From Haliscomenobacter sp. (lineage in GTDB: Bacteria > Bacteroidota > Bacteroidia > Chitinophagales > Saprospiraceae): DNA of 64,000 bases. Made by a program: the position numbers and the translations under genes. The notes beneath the pieces were generated by a model that searched no databases, was not told the origin of the DNA, and saw nothing but the letters and a program-made list of their open reading frames with translations. The stretch lies in the NCBI GenBank assembly GCA_016713275.1, contig JADJPL010000003.1, positions 620,001 through 684,000 of the forward strand. The letters run 5' to 3'. Positions 9,975 to 20,613 of this stretch are shown here, piece after piece. How positions within the stretch are numbered: the stretch's first letter is position 1; every line of letters begins with the position of its first letter.

Positions 9975-11306
9975 ATGGATAAAATCATGGAAAATAGATT
10001 ACCTGCTTCATGGGCTTGGAAGCCCCCTATGGGCTGGAATAGTTGGGATTGCTTTGGCGTTAATGTAACCGAAGCAGAAGTGCGCCAAAATGCAGAATTT
10101 ATGGCTCGCTATCTGAAACCCTTTGGGTGGGAATATATCGTTGTCGACCTTGGCTGGTATGCGCCGGACGCGAATAAAGACAACTACAAGCACTCCAGGA
10201 TACCGATGATTACGGACGAATACGGCCGTCTGATTCCAGATCCTGTCCGTTTTCCTTCTTCCTCCAACGGAGAAGGGTTTAAGCCCCTTGCAGATTATGT
10301 TCACCAATTAGGATTGAAATTCGGCATTCATATCATGCGAGGAATTCCCTGGATTGCTGCTGAAAGGAATTTACCCATACTTGGATCATCCCAAGGGGCA
10401 AAAGAGGTGTCAAACCCGGCAGACATGTGCAAATGGTTTAACAGCATGTATGGAATCAACATGACCTTGCCGGGAGGACAAGCCTATTACAATTCCCTAA
10501 CCGAATTATACGCATCCTGGGGTGTCGATTTCATAAAAGCAGACGATATGGGTTCTTGGGATGGCGAAGGAAATTTGACGCCATACCGGACGGACGAAGT
10601 AGAAGGGTTAAGCAAGGCAATTGCTCTTAGCGGCAGGCAGATGGTACTCAGCATTTCTCCAGGCGCCGCTTACATCGGCCATGCGGAACACCTCAGGAAA
10701 CACGCGCATCTTTGGCGGATTTCCTCCGATTTTTGGGACGATTGGGAAGCCCTTAAACGCCAGTTTTCCAGGTGCGCCGCCTGGGCCTCCCGGGTCACCC
10801 CAGGCCATTGGCCCGACGCGGATATGCTTCCTTTTGGAAAAATAGGCATCCGTGGGGAAGTGGGCGAACCCCGTCAAACCAATTTTAACGAGCAGGAATT
10901 AGTTACCCTTATGACCCTTTGGTGCATGTTTCGGTCGCCCCTGATGTTTGGAGGGCATCTCCCGGAAAGCGATCCGATAGCCCTGCAGTTGATCACTAAC
11001 CCCGAGGTCCTTGCAGTTAATCAGTACAGCCAGAACAACGCAGAATTAGCCAATTCGGATGATCTCGTCATATGGGGCGCAGCGCAGGAAAAGGACCGCG
11101 GAAAATATCTGGCAGCATTTAACCTCGGTGATACGGAGAAGACTGATGTAAATCTATCTTTTTCTTTGGTGAACCTCGCCGGAGCATGTGTAGTCAGGGA
11201 TTTATGGTTGCGGGAGGACATGGGCGTATATTCCGATCATTTTTCCGCCCGGATTCCCGCACATGGAGCGCGGTTATGGTTAATAACCCCCAATGTCGTA
11301 CAATAG
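9975..11306 (+). CDS. GH27-family glycosidase, cytosolic (divergent alpha-galactosidase type)
   Basis: This is a retaining glycosidase of family GH27, a family best known for alpha-galactosidases. The 443-residue protein has no signal peptide from the ATG at 9975, so it probably acts in the cytosol, unlike its two paralogues here. Landmarks: PPMGWNSWDCFG near residue 17; VVDLGW with Asp58; GIHIMRGIP near residue 117; nucleophile segment VDFIKADD with Asp190; acid/base segment WRISSDFWDDW with Asp252. Classical GH27 proteins have an Asp-Asp pair before Gly-Trp, which binds O4/O6 of galactose; here the second Asp is Leu59. The classical KYDNC is KADDM. These changes suggest a modified galactose or a different sugar. 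Family assignment is firm; substrate is open. Confidence 0.88.
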   Translation: MDKIMENRLPASWAWKPPMGWNSWDCFGVNVTEAEVRQNAEFMARYLKPFGWEYIVVDLGWYAPDANKDNYKHSRIPMITDEYGRLIPDPVRFPSSSNGEGFKPLADYVHQLGLKFGIHIMRGIPWIAAERNLPILGSSQGAKEVSNPADMCKWFNSMYGINMTLPGGQAYYNSLTELYASWGVDFIKADDMGSWDGEGNLTPYRTDEVEGLSKAIALSGRQMVLSISPGAAYIGHAEHLRKHAHLWRISSDFWDDWEALKRQFSRCAAWASRVTPGHWPDADMLPFGKIGIRGEVGEPRQTNFNEQELVTLMTLWCMFRSPLMFGGHLPESDPIALQLITNPEVLAVNQYSQNNAELANSDDLVIWGAAQEKDRGKYLAAFNLGDTEKTDVNLSFSLVNLAGACVVRDLWLREDMGVYSDHFSARIPAHGARLWLITPNVVQ

Positions 11307-11378
11307 AGCAATTCTGGCAGCCTTTTGAGCAATTCCTTTTCGGCAGCGAAGACTAGTTTGCCGGAAAATTTAGTTCAA

Positions 11379-12871
11379 ATGATGAGTCCTGTATTTCATT
11401 GGAGGAGACAAAGGGGTGGGATATTATTCCTTTTTTTTACCCTGCCTTTGTTTCTTGCCTGCCAGCGGAACCTTAAGGCCCCACAGCAGAACCATCCAAA
11501 CGTTATCCTTATTCTCGCCGATGATATGGGGTATGGCGATCTTGGCTGTTACGGGCAGAAGACCTTGACAACGCCCAGGATCGACGAGCTTGCCTCCCAT
11601 GGAATGCGATTCACCCGGCATTATGCTGGGGCTACTGTTTGCGCACCTTCCCGGGCCGCTTTGTTAACCGGCAAGCATCCAGGCCATATTTCAGTAAGGG
11701 GAAATGCGCCTCCTGGCCAATTGCTATTGGACTCCGAGGTCACCCTCGCCGAAATTTTTAAACGAAACGGTTACGCCACCGCTGCTATCGGAAAATGGGG
11801 AGTTGGCCATCCGCCTTCGCTGGACGATCCGAAGAAAATGGGTTTGACCATTTTTTTGGCTACGTCAATATGTGGCATGCCCATAATTTTTATCCCGAGT
11901 TTCTGTACCGAAATGGCGAAAAAGTTCCCCTGCCAGGTAACATTACGAATCGCAACCTTCCGTATGACAAGGATATGCCCGAAGGAACCGGCGTCGCACA
12001 AACGAAAACATCGCACACGTTTTACGAGCTACAAAACGAGGCGCTAACCTTCATTGAAAAAAATAAAAACAATCCCTTTTTCCTTTACTACGCATTAAAT
12101 ATGCCTCATGCCAACAACGAAGCGGGTTATTTCCTTAACGACGGCATGGAAGTTCCGGATTATGGGGCCTTTGAAGGACAGAAATGGCCCAATCCCGAAA
12201 AAGGGTTTGCCCGGATGATGGAGATGGTCGACCAAACGGTTGGAAATATTCTAAGCAAGTTGAACGAGGCGGGGGTAGCCCAAAATACTATCGTGGTTTT
12301 TGCAAGCGACAATGGCCCCCATGAAGAAGGAAACCATCAGGCGGAATTTTTCAACAGCAATGCCGGCCTCCGCGGAACCAAACGCGACCTTTACGAAGGC
12401 GGGATCAGGGTACCCATGATCGTACACTGGCCCGGAAAAGTGCCCGCAGGGAATGTGTCTGAACACGTATCTGCTTTCTGGGACTGGCTTCCCACGCTTT
12501 GCGAACTCGCCAGCATACCATCCCCTTCCGGCCTGACGGACGGTGTATCCTTTGCTCCTACCCTTCTCGGGAAACCCCGGCTTCAAAAGCCTCATGATTT
12601 CCTGTATTGGGAGTTTTACGAACTTGGAGGAAGACAAGCCCTACTGCAGGAGAACTGGAAATACATAAAACTCAACGTGAAAAGCGCCGACCCAAATCAA
12701 GTGGTCCGGGAGCTTTACGATTTATCCAAAGACCCGGGCGAAACGGACAACCTGATCGGGGAATACCCGAGAGTCGTCCAAAAATTGGATTCGCTCATGA
12801 AAACAGCACATGTTCCTCATCCTTTGGTCTCTTTATTTGCACCACAAGGAAAGACCGAAACCAAATTCTGA
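11379..12871 (+). CDS. S1-family sulfatase lipoprotein (one frameshift)
   Basis: This formylglycine-dependent sulfatase removes sulfate esters from glycans. Starting at 11379, a lipoprotein signal ends LPLFLAC, with Cys28 as the probable lipid anchor. Then come VILILADDMGYGDLGCYG, which supplies two calcium-binding Asp residues, and CAPSRAALLTG, where Cys88 would be converted to formylglycine. The frame changes near 11840, shortly after AAIGKWGVG, and the protein resumes with ENGFDHFFGYVNMWHAHN, then VFASDNGPH, GGIRVPMIVHWPG and a normal C terminus. Restored length is about 497 residues. It lies between two GH27 genes, which suggests a sulfated alpha-galactoside substrate. No sulfatase-maturing enzyme is visible in the window. 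Confidence 0.87.
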
Positions 12872-12915
12872 CCCCGGTACACATTTCAATACCAAAAAAC
12901 CAATCGTTGTTTTCC

Positions 12916-14397
12916 ATGGAAAAGACACAAATAATCCTTTTTGTCCTCGGATTCTCTCTTGCACTTTCAGGATGCGTCGACAACAAATTATCCCCGAAGC
13001 AGAATAACTTTTCCACAGGGCCAGGCCATCCATCCGGCTTGGTAGCACGGACCCCTCCTATGGGCTGGAACAGTTTTGACGCGTATGACTGCCGGATTAA
13101 TGAGCAGGAATTCAAAACCGTGGTGGATTTCATGGATAAGAACCTGAAATCGTATGGATGGCAGTATGCAGTCATTGACTATATCTGGTTTCATCCGGAA
13201 CCTGGCAACTGGAATAATCCCGACCGCCGATTCGGGCATCCGAATATCCGATACAAACCGACCGGGGAACCTGTTGACCCGCTGGTCATGGATGTCTTTG
13301 GCCGATTGATCCCGGCGGAAAATCGGTTTCCTTCAGCAGCTGGAGGTAGGGGATTTAAGCCATTGGCAGATTTCGTTCACAGCAAAGGGATGAAATTCGG
13401 CATCCATATCATGCGTGGGATACCCAGAGAGGCTTGGTATAAAAACTCACCTATCAAGGATTCCAAGTTTCGCGCCAGAGATATTGCAGAGCCCTGGGAC
13501 ACCTGCAATTGGAGTAACCACATGTTCGGGGTTGACCCAACCAAAGAAGGCGCCCAGGAATACTACAACTCCTTATTTGAATTGTATGCTTCCTGGGAAG
13601 TTGATTTTATCAAGGCAGACGATATGATGTTCCCCGATTTTCACAAAGGGGAAATTGAAATGATGCAAAAGGCCATTCAGAAATGCGGGCGGCCTATGGT
13701 ACTTAGTCTTTCCTGTGGCGAAGCGCCCTTGTCTCAAGCAAACCATTTGGCTGGAAATGCCAATATGTGGCGAATTTCTGGCGACTTCTGGGATAACTGG
13801 GGGGATCTGCTGCACAGTTTTACTTTACTGAATGCCTGGTCTCCTTTCATCCAGGAAAACCATTGGCCGGATGCAGACATGATTCCCATCGGCCATTTAT
13901 CCTTAGGAGGAAGGCCTCATGGCCCTGACCGAATGTCCAAATTCACGATCCCCGAGCACTATACGCTTATGACGCTTTGGAGCATTGCACGTTCGCCGCT
14001 GATGATTGGCGCCGATTTATTATCGACTCCGGATTCCATTCTGGCTTTCCTGAAAAATGAAGAAGTGTTGCAGGTTAATCAACGAAGCGCCGATAACCGC
14101 CAGGTAATGCGGAGGGACAGCCAAGTGGTTTGGATTGCTACCGATCCAGAACAAGGAGACCGGTTTGTCGCCCTCTTTAATCTATCAAATAGGCCAAAAG
14201 AAGTCGTTTTTGAGTTGGAGTGGGAATACATGAGGGGCAAGTATATGGTTCGGGATCTTTGGGCAAAAAAAGACTTGGCTTCCTGCGAAAATCTATTTAA
14301 AATCAAACTCCCTGCTCATGGCGCTGGGCTGTATAGGTTCAGCCCGGAAAAAATGCCAATAAATCAGGTCACTGGGGCTGGACGAGGTGCCAATTAA
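12916..14397 (+). CDS. GH27-family glycosidase, lipoprotein
   Basis: This is the second GH27 paralogue, predicted to be exported and lipid-anchored: the ATG at 12916 begins a signal ending LALSGC. The open frame extends 309 bases upstream, but that part overlaps the sulfatase in another frame and looks non-coding. Landmarks: PPMGWNSFDAYD; VIDYIWFHP with Asp88, where the usual Asp-Asp-Gly-Trp has become Asp-Tyr-Ile-Trp; FGIHIMRGIPREAW; VDFIKADDMMF with nucleophile Asp235; MWRISGDFWDNWG with acid/base Asp290. The C-terminal beta-sandwich follows after LMTLWSIARSPLMIG. It shares the FHP insert after Trp with the paralogue at 27220, so those two are closer to each other than to the cytosolic copy. 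It is the last gene before the regulator. Confidence 0.88.
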   Translation: MEKTQIILFVLGFSLALSGCVDNKLSPKQNNFSTGPGHPSGLVARTPPMGWNSFDAYDCRINEQEFKTVVDFMDKNLKSYGWQYAVIDYIWFHPEPGNWNNPDRRFGHPNIRYKPTGEPVDPLVMDVFGRLIPAENRFPSAAGGRGFKPLADFVHSKGMKFGIHIMRGIPREAWYKNSPIKDSKFRARDIAEPWDTCNWSNHMFGVDPTKEGAQEYYNSLFELYASWEVDFIKADDMMFPDFHKGEIEMMQKAIQKCGRPMVLSLSCGEAPLSQANHLAGNANMWRISGDFWDNWGDLLHSFTLLNAWSPFIQENHWPDADMIPIGHLSLGGRPHGPDRMSKFTIPEHYTLMTLWSIARSPLMIGADLLSTPDSILAFLKNEEVLQVNQRSADNRQVMRRDSQVVWIATDPEQGDRFVALFNLSNRPKEVVFELEWEYMRGKYMVRDLWAKKDLASCENLFKIKLPAHGAGLYRFSPEKMPINQVTGAGRGAN

Positions 14398-14541
14398 ATC
14401 AAAAACGCCATTTAGCAGATTCAAATCCTCTTCATTCGCGAAACGACAAATACGGAATTCTTTCTAAAATGCTAATTTAGAGGGCAGAGCCGAGCCCTGA
14501 ACCGTTTTGTAAAAAACCAAGCCCGAAACAGCTAACCAAAT

Positions 14542-17500
14542 ATGTTTGTGAAGCATAAAGCCAAATTGGTTCTCTTTTTTCTTTGGTTTTTCGGCACGAC
14601 CTCGTTTGTGTTTTGTCAGGAGAACGCTTTTCAGTTCCACCGCCTTACCGTCGATGAAGGTTTAGCGCATACGGATGCGACGTGTATTCGGCAAGACGGT
14701 TATGGATTTACCTGGATAGGAACCTATTCCGGCCTGAACAGATATGATGGGTATGAACTAAAAACCTACCCGAATCATACTCAACCCATCCGCAATGTGT
14801 ATAATAACAGAATAACCGACCTTTACATCGATCAATCAAACCGGATATGGTTAGCGACGCAGGGCGGATTAGGATGTTTTGATCTTACAACGGAAACGTT
14901 CCTCCCGTTAAAAAGCGATTCTCAGGCAGCTATTCAACAAAACCTTGACTTGGTTTTTTTTGATGACGAACGGAAACATATCTATGCTGCCGGGACCAGT
15001 GGCCTGGCCATTTTCCAATACGTCACCAGAGGAGAATTAAAGAAAACGGTCCCAGTTACAGGAAAAGAACACCTGTCTGGTGTATTTCACAGTATCCAAA
15101 AAGGTCCGGATGGCAACATCTGGATTGGGAAAGATAATGGGCTGTACGTCATTCACCTGAGCTCAAAAGGAATCCATATTACTCCGATCAACCTCGTGGA
15201 TGAGACGGGTAGAAAATGGGACTCGAGCATATTGGATCTTTTGATCACCTCAAAAGGCGAATTTGTCGCCGGAATGGTGGGGGGCATTTTTAAAGCCCAG
15301 CCCCATCAAAAAAAAGCTTCCTATCTCCAGGGAGTGTTTATTCCTGTTGTCAGCACAGAAGTGAATCCAAATCTTTCCTTACCGGATGATAACACGCTGG
15401 CTATACTTAAGATCAAAGAGGACGGGCATGGCCGCTTTTGGCTGGGTACGATATCCGGATTAATACAACTCCAAATCCAGGACGGGCAAAAAAAGCTAAC
15501 GGGGTTTCTGAAATCTGAACCTTTGACCAAATATAACCTCACCTCCAACCATATCAGCGATCTTTATATCGACAATGGCAACATCATCTGGATTTGTACT
15601 TTTGGTGGGGGCGTTAATTATGCCAATTTAGGCCGAAATGAATTCCAACTCCTGCAACGCAATCCGCTTCAGCCTGGGAATACCCTGTCGGGAAATTACA
15701 TACGAGCTCTTTTGAGCGACAATAAAGGAAATCTATGGATTGGAACCCGTGATGACGGACTGGATGTTTACGATTTTTCACTCCGCAGGTATACGCATTA
15801 CAAACACCGGGTACCAGACCCCGGCAGCCTGTCAAGCAACAATATCCGGGCGATTACCCAGGATAAACAAGGACGGATCTGGGTGGGCACTACCGCCGGG
15901 ATTAATATCCTTGATCCAGGTCAATCGGATTTTGCCCACTTAATTCAGCAACCCAACGCGCCCAACTCGATCAGTAGTAATGTCATTTTTTCTCTTGCGG
16001 TGGACTTATTCGGGCAGGTATGGGCGGGGTCTTGGGATATGGGTCTTAACCGAATCCAATATACCTCCCCCCAACAATATACCGTGGAGCGGATATACCA
16101 TCAAAAATCTCCAGGGCATATGGGACTTAGCTCAAATAAAACTACCTTTATTTATGCCGATCCCGATCGGCCCGAACTGTTTGTAGGTACAGATCAAGGA
16201 TTAAACCACTTGTTTTTGAATCCGGATGGATCCATCCGAAAGATCTTGCATTATCAGGGCAAAGACCAAACTCCCGGCTTATTGAGTTCCAATTTCATCT
16301 GGCCGATTGTCCGTACAAGTCAGAATACCCTTTATGTCGGCACTCTGGGTGGAGGGCTTAACAAAGTGACTCTGGACCCCAGGAAGGAGAGTGGGTATTT
16401 CGCCGAAGCGTTTCGCGTAGCAGACGGGGCGCCTTCCGATGACATTGAGAGTATTCTGGTTGATCGTAACGGGGACCTATGGCTTGGAAGCAGGGGGTTA
16501 TCGCAATTCAATCCCAAGACAAAAAAAATCACCAATTTTGATGTTAATGATGGGCTGCAAAGCAATAGCTTTAAAATTGGGGCTGCGGCTAAAGGCAACA
16601 ATGGCATACTCTATTTTGGGGGCACCAATGGCATCAATTATTTTCTGCCGGACAGCATCAAGCCATCTCTTCAAAAACCCCATATTGCCCTGACCGATCT
16701 AATTGTAAATGGCGTAATCGTTAAACCGGGCGAAAAAATCGCGGAAAAAATTATCCTGGACCAGTCTCTAAACACCGTTAAAAAGCTTCGAATCACAAAT
16801 GAAGTCAAGAGTTTTTCCATTTCATTCACCGCCCTGAACTATGGGAACCCCACCAAATGCCAATACCGCTATCGCCTTGAAGGCGTCAATAAGGACTGGA
16901 TAGTCACTGACGCCCAAAACCGGCGGGCTACCTTCGCCAATCTGGACTATGGGGAATATACGTTTAAGGTAATGGCCGCCAACCGCGATGGAATTTGGGG
17001 CAATGAGCAGAAATCCATTTTAATAGAGGTTATTGCTCCCTGGTATGCCACGCAGTTGGCAAAGGTTTTTTATTGGTTGATCGGCCTGGGAATTCTTGCA
17101 GGAATCTATTATTATATCATCCATTGGAACAAACTCAAGCGCGCATACGAAATCACCCTCCTCGAAGAAAGAAAGATGGAGGAAATGTATCAATTGAGAA
17201 TGCAGTTTTTCACGAATATTTCTCATGAATTCAAAACCCCCCTGGCACTTATTTTGAACCCATTGGAACGTTTAATGAATGGAAGCGCAGGACCAAGGAA
17301 GACGCAGCGTTATTACCATTTAATTTTTACGAACGCCAAGCGATTGCTCGATCTGGTCAATGAACTCATGGATTTCCGAAAAGCTGAATCCGGCGCGTAT
17401 CCGCTTCGCATCAGCCTTTTCAATCTCAAGACTTTCGCAGAGGAAATCGCCCAGGCCTTTCAGGAAACCGCCCAAATTAAAGGCATCCGGTTTTGTTTTG

Positions 17501-18834
17501 AGCCGCGCGGGAACGATTTCCAGATTTGGGCAGATAAAAAGGCCCTGGAAAAGGTGCTAATGAACCTGATGAGCAACGCCATTAAGTACACCAAACCTTC
17601 CGGCGCCATCAAACTTGAATTGTTTGATCATCTGCCCGAGTCCAGCCCTGCTTTTGTGCATTCCTTTGCTATTCGGAGCGAAATCCGGGCAAAAGACTAT
17701 TTATGGATTAAGGTTACCGACACCGGACTAGGCGTTTCGGAAGACGCCTTGCATCTCATTTTCGACCGGTATTTTCAAGCGTCTAATACCAGCCAGGACA
17801 TCCCAATGGGAAGCGGCGTTGGGCTGGCACTCGTAAGAAGCCTGGTGTTGTTACACCAAGGCGATATTCAGGTTTCCAGTGAAGAAGGAAAAGGAACCGA
17901 GTTCATCCTCTCTTTCCCCAAAGGAAACCTCCATTTTAAGCCGGAAGTTCTTATTGAAAAAGCGCCAGAACAAGACCTATCTCCCATTCCAGCTATCGAA
18001 ATAGACGAACCGGCAGACGGCTTATCTCAAGTAGAAGAAACCCAAACCTTTTTTAAACCGAAGGTGCTTCTTGTAGAAGACAATACCGAATTTCGAAGTT
18101 TTCTCAAGGAAAACCTGGAAGACCAATTTGCTGTCCTTGAAGCGCAAAATGGGAAAACCGGATTTCAAATAGTTCTGGAACATCATCCCGATGTCATTGT
18201 CAGTGATATCATGATGCCCGTAATGGATGGTGTAACCTTTTGCAAGGCAGTTAAAGCAAACCCAGAATTCAGCCATATCCCGTTCATTTTACTTACCGCC
18301 AAAAGTTCCCTGGAAAACCAAATCGAAGGAGTTGAATCCGGCGCAGACATCTATTTTTCCAAGCCGTTAAGCATCCGGGTATTGCAATTAACTATTCAAA
18401 ATCTTCTCAAATCCCGCAAGTTGATCAAGGATCTCTATCTCAATAATGCTTTTGCAGAGGCCCGGGAAGTGGCTGTAAACGAGAAAGAAAAATCGTTCAT
18501 GGAAGCCTTTATGGAAGTATTGGAATCCAGGATCGAGGACCCCGAGTTTGACATTGAACAATTATGCAGGCAGGTTGGAATGAGCAGAACTAAATTATAT
18601 GGCAAGATTAAAGCCTTGACGGGAAAACCAATAGGAGATTTCATCCGCAGCTTGCGGCTAAAAAAAGCGGCCCAGATTTTAGCCAGCGAGGATATTTCGG
18701 TAGTTCAAGCCATGTACCGTGTTGGTATTCAAAGCCAGTCTTATTTTACGAAGTCCTTCAAAAAGGAATTCGGCAAAACACCTGCCCGGTTTGTTCAGGA
18801 ACTATCTCATAAATCCAAGACACCGGACTTATAA
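14542..18834 (+). CDS. Hybrid two-component system sensor/regulator (HTCS)
   Basis: This 1430-residue protein is a sensor kinase and transcription factor in one chain, the usual regulator of Bacteroidota glycan loci. A signal peptide (about 1-26) is followed by about twelve two-component propeller repeats (WIGTYSGLNRYDG, WLATQGGLGCF, WIGTRDDGLDVYD, WVGTTAGINILD and others) to about residue 740. Next is a Y_Y_Y sandwich (YRYRLEGVNKDW) and one membrane helix near 845-865. The kinase core has FTNISHEFKTPL with His895, NLMSNAIKYTKPSG, VTDTGLGV and GSGVGLALVRSL. The receiver has VIVSDIMMPVMDG with Asp1222. An AraC-type HTH follows (IEQLCRQVGMSRTKLYGKIK, then QSYFTKSFKKEFGKTPARF). It is intact, the longest gene here, and is presumably the regulator of the whole locus. 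Confidence 0.95.
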   Translation: MFVKHKAKLVLFFLWFFGTTSFVFCQENAFQFHRLTVDEGLAHTDATCIRQDGYGFTWIGTYSGLNRYDGYELKTYPNHTQPIRNVYNNRITDLYIDQSNRIWLATQGGLGCFDLTTETFLPLKSDSQAAIQQNLDLVFFDDERKHIYAAGTSGLAIFQYVTRGELKKTVPVTGKEHLSGVFHSIQKGPDGNIWIGKDNGLYVIHLSSKGIHITPINLVDETGRKWDSSILDLLITSKGEFVAGMVGGIFKAQPHQKKASYLQGVFIPVVSTEVNPNLSLPDDNTLAILKIKEDGHGRFWLGTISGLIQLQIQDGQKKLTGFLKSEPLTKYNLTSNHISDLYIDNGNIIWICTFGGGVNYANLGRNEFQLLQRNPLQPGNTLSGNYIRALLSDNKGNLWIGTRDDGLDVYDFSLRRYTHYKHRVPDPGSLSSNNIRAITQDKQGRIWVGTTAGINILDPGQSDFAHLIQQPNAPNSISSNVIFSLAVDLFGQVWAGSWDMGLNRIQYTSPQQYTVERIYHQKSPGHMGLSSNKTTFIYADPDRPELFVGTDQGLNHLFLNPDGSIRKILHYQGKDQTPGLLSSNFIWPIVRTSQNTLYVGTLGGGLNKVTLDPRKESGYFAEAFRVADGAPSDDIESILVDRNGDLWLGSRGLSQFNPKTKKITNFDVNDGLQSNSFKIGAAAKGNNGILYFGGTNGINYFLPDSIKPSLQKPHIALTDLIVNGVIVKPGEKIAEKIILDQSLNTVKKLRITNEVKSFSISFTALNYGNPTKCQYRYRLEGVNKDWIVTDAQNRRATFANLDYGEYTFKVMAANRDGIWGNEQKSILIEVIAPWYATQLAKVFYWLIGLGILAGIYYYIIHWNKLKRAYEITLLEERKMEEMYQLRMQFFTNISHEFKTPLALILNPLERLMNGSAGPRKTQRYYHLIFTNAKRLLDLVNELMDFRKAESGAYPLRISLFNLKTFAEEIAQAFQETAQIKGIRFCFEPRGNDFQIWADKKALEKVLMNLMSNAIKYTKPSGAIKLELFDHLPESSPAFVHSFAIRSEIRAKDYLWIKVTDTGLGVSEDALHLIFDRYFQASNTSQDIPMGSGVGLALVRSLVLLHQGDIQVSSEEGKGTEFILSFPKGNLHFKPEVLIEKAPEQDLSPIPAIEIDEPADGLSQVEETQTFFKPKVLLVEDNTEFRSFLKENLEDQFAVLEAQNGKTGFQIVLEHHPDVIVSDIMMPVMDGVTFCKAVKANPEFSHIPFILLTAKSSLENQIEGVESGADIYFSKPLSIRVLQLTIQNLLKSRKLIKDLYLNNAFAEAREVAVNEKEKSFMEAFMEVLESRIEDPEFDIEQLCRQVGMSRTKLYGKIKALTGKPIGDFIRSLRLKKAAQILASEDISVVQAMYRVGIQSQSYFTKSFKKEFGKTPARFVQELSHKSKTPDL

Positions 18835-18843
18835 CACAGCTGG

Positions 18844-20409
18844 CTATTTTTCGTAATCAGTTTCGTTGACCCAATTGGCCCGCATGGGTTCTCCGCGCAG
18901 GTATCGGGCATAAAAATTAGCTGTTTCCTTTCCCGCATACGGATACGCATCAAACAGATATCCTTGGCCCTTCATTCGCGGGTCTTTTTGCCGCCGAAGC
19001 TGTCTGAATAATTCGGCACGTAGTTTGTCCTTTATCTTTTGGTGTTGCGTCGAATACGCCAAATTAGAAACACAGTCCGGATCCCTGGAAATAAGATACA
19101 GTTCTTCCTCAGGCCGTTGGCCAAAGCACCAATCCCACCATTTCGTTTCCCTCCCTTCCCGGCGGGCATTAAGAATCAAGGTTTTGGTGGGGCTTCCGTC
19201 GCAGTTCAAATATCCGGTTTCAGGGTTACCTGCAGGCCATCGGGAAGGCTCAAAGTTTATCAGATAAAGGAAACTGTCGCGGAGAATTCCCCGGATGGGA
19301 TAACCTACGTTACCTGGACGCCCAATATCATGGCGTTCCTTCCCCAGCAAGACCACATTTCGTTTTGGATCAATCTGGCCGCTTTCCGGCCGCTGAAACA
19401 GATACGTCAGGCTTTTTCCTGTCACAGGACTCATGCCGGTTTCTTTGACATCCACTCTCGCCAGTTCCAGAAAAGTGGGGGCAAAGTCTATAAAACTGAC
19501 CATGTCATCGATAACCCTTCCAGGAAATGCAATCCCTTTTTTCCACATCATGGCCAAGGGCATGTGATTGGAAAGTTCATAGGCCTGGCCCTTAATCCTG
19601 GGGAAGGCCAAGCCATTGTCGGCAGTAACAACAATCAGGGTATTGCCCAACTGCCCTCTACGGTCCAATTCTTCCAGCATTCTTTGCAAATGGAGATCAA
19701 AATGCTCGGTTTCGTAGGCCATGTCCAGTAAATCCTGCCGAACTGAATCCGTATCGGGCCAGAATTCCGGAATCCGAGGGATTTCCTCTGGCCGCTTACC
19801 GCCGTTGGCGCTGCCCGATCTAAAACGAAATCCCCGATGCGCTTCATTTCCTCCATACCAGAAGCACCAGGGGTGATCTGATGGAACCTGATCCAGGAAA
19901 AGGGCAAAATTGGCAGCGTAATCGGTTTCTGAAATATCGCTGGTTGGAGGAATGCTTTTCCTGGCGTTAAAAGGTGGCCCTGCCAATTGACGGGGCTGCC
20001 CGTTTCTGGTCCCCTGATTTCCAGGAGCCCAAGCTTTCCCTGTACTTCCTACAAAATACCCCTTATGTGACAACGCTTCCACGTAGGTTAGGAACTTGGA
20101 AGGGAAAAATCCGTAATGATTTGCAGCTTCCTCCAATTGCCACGAATTCCTGCCCGTCAGGATACAAGACCGGGAAGGAGAACATTTGGAATTGGGGGTA
20201 TAGGCCCGTTGAAACAATAACCCTTCTCTGGCTACCCGGTCAAAACCGGGGGTTCGAACCCATTCGCAGCCATAGGCGCTCATATAAGGATACGAAACGT
20301 CATCTGCCAGGCAAAAAAGAATATTGGGCCTGGGAGGATTTTCGTTCTGGGAAGGTACCCATGCGAGCCATCCAATTAGGAAGGAATAAACCAACCACCC
20401 TATGATCAT
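18844..20409 (-). CDS. S1-family sulfatase, sulfamidase (SGSH)-like
   Basis: This exported sulfatase resembles the heparan N-sulfatase branch. A signal-like leader (MIIGWLVYSFLIGWLAW) is followed by RPNILFCLADDVSYPYMSAY and the active-site motif KCSPSRSCILTGR, with Cys76 as the formylglycine precursor. Further on are WYGGNEAHRGF, VVTADNGLAFPRIKG and VSFIDFAPTFLELA. The protein is 521 residues and unbroken. It ends 9 bases from the end of the regulator gene, so the two converge almost tail to tail. In marine and soil Bacteroidota, proteins of this branch often act on O-sulfated sugars rather than N-sulfates, so the name should be treated as structural. It is the last gene of a minus-strand run with GH3, ribulokinase and another sulfatase. 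Confidence 0.88.
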   Translation of the reverse strand: MIIGWLVYSFLIGWLAWVPSQNENPPRPNILFCLADDVSYPYMSAYGCEWVRTPGFDRVAREGLLFQRAYTPNSKCSPSRSCILTGRNSWQLEEAANHYGFFPSKFLTYVEALSHKGYFVGSTGKAWAPGNQGTRNGQPRQLAGPPFNARKSIPPTSDISETDYAANFALFLDQVPSDHPWCFWYGGNEAHRGFRFRSGSANGGKRPEEIPRIPEFWPDTDSVRQDLLDMAYETEHFDLHLQRMLEELDRRGQLGNTLIVVTADNGLAFPRIKGQAYELSNHMPLAMMWKKGIAFPGRVIDDMVSFIDFAPTFLELARVDVKETGMSPVTGKSLTYLFQRPESGQIDPKRNVVLLGKERHDIGRPGNVGYPIRGILRDSFLYLINFEPSRWPAGNPETGYLNCDGSPTKTLILNARREGRETKWWDWCFGQRPEEELYLISRDPDCVSNLAYSTQHQKIKDKLRAELFRQLRRQKDPRMKGQGYLFDAYPYAGKETANFYARYLRGEPMRANWVNETDYEK

Positions 20410-20613
20410 TGTGTTTCTTTTAAAGCATACGCCCCTTCTGACCGGAACCCTTGGTTAATCTGAAGGGGAACCCAAAAAATGTATACGTCTTGGTGCGGTC
20501 TTGTTATGCCAAACATCGTCGGGCTCCATTTTTTAGGTTGATCCTGGAAAGCCGTTCGACGCCCGGCAGGAGGAACTTTTCAGGTAGCACTTTTTAAATC
20601 GAAGCGTTGGATA

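Noticed and set aside
12607..12915. Long N-terminal extension of the second GH27
   Set aside because: It overlaps the end of the sulfatase gene in another frame, while the lipoprotein signal starting at 12916 is a clear native start.
14481..14498. AGGGC/GCCCT hairpin between the GH27 and HTCS genes as a terminator
   Set aside because: The stem is only five bases and is not followed by a proper T tract.
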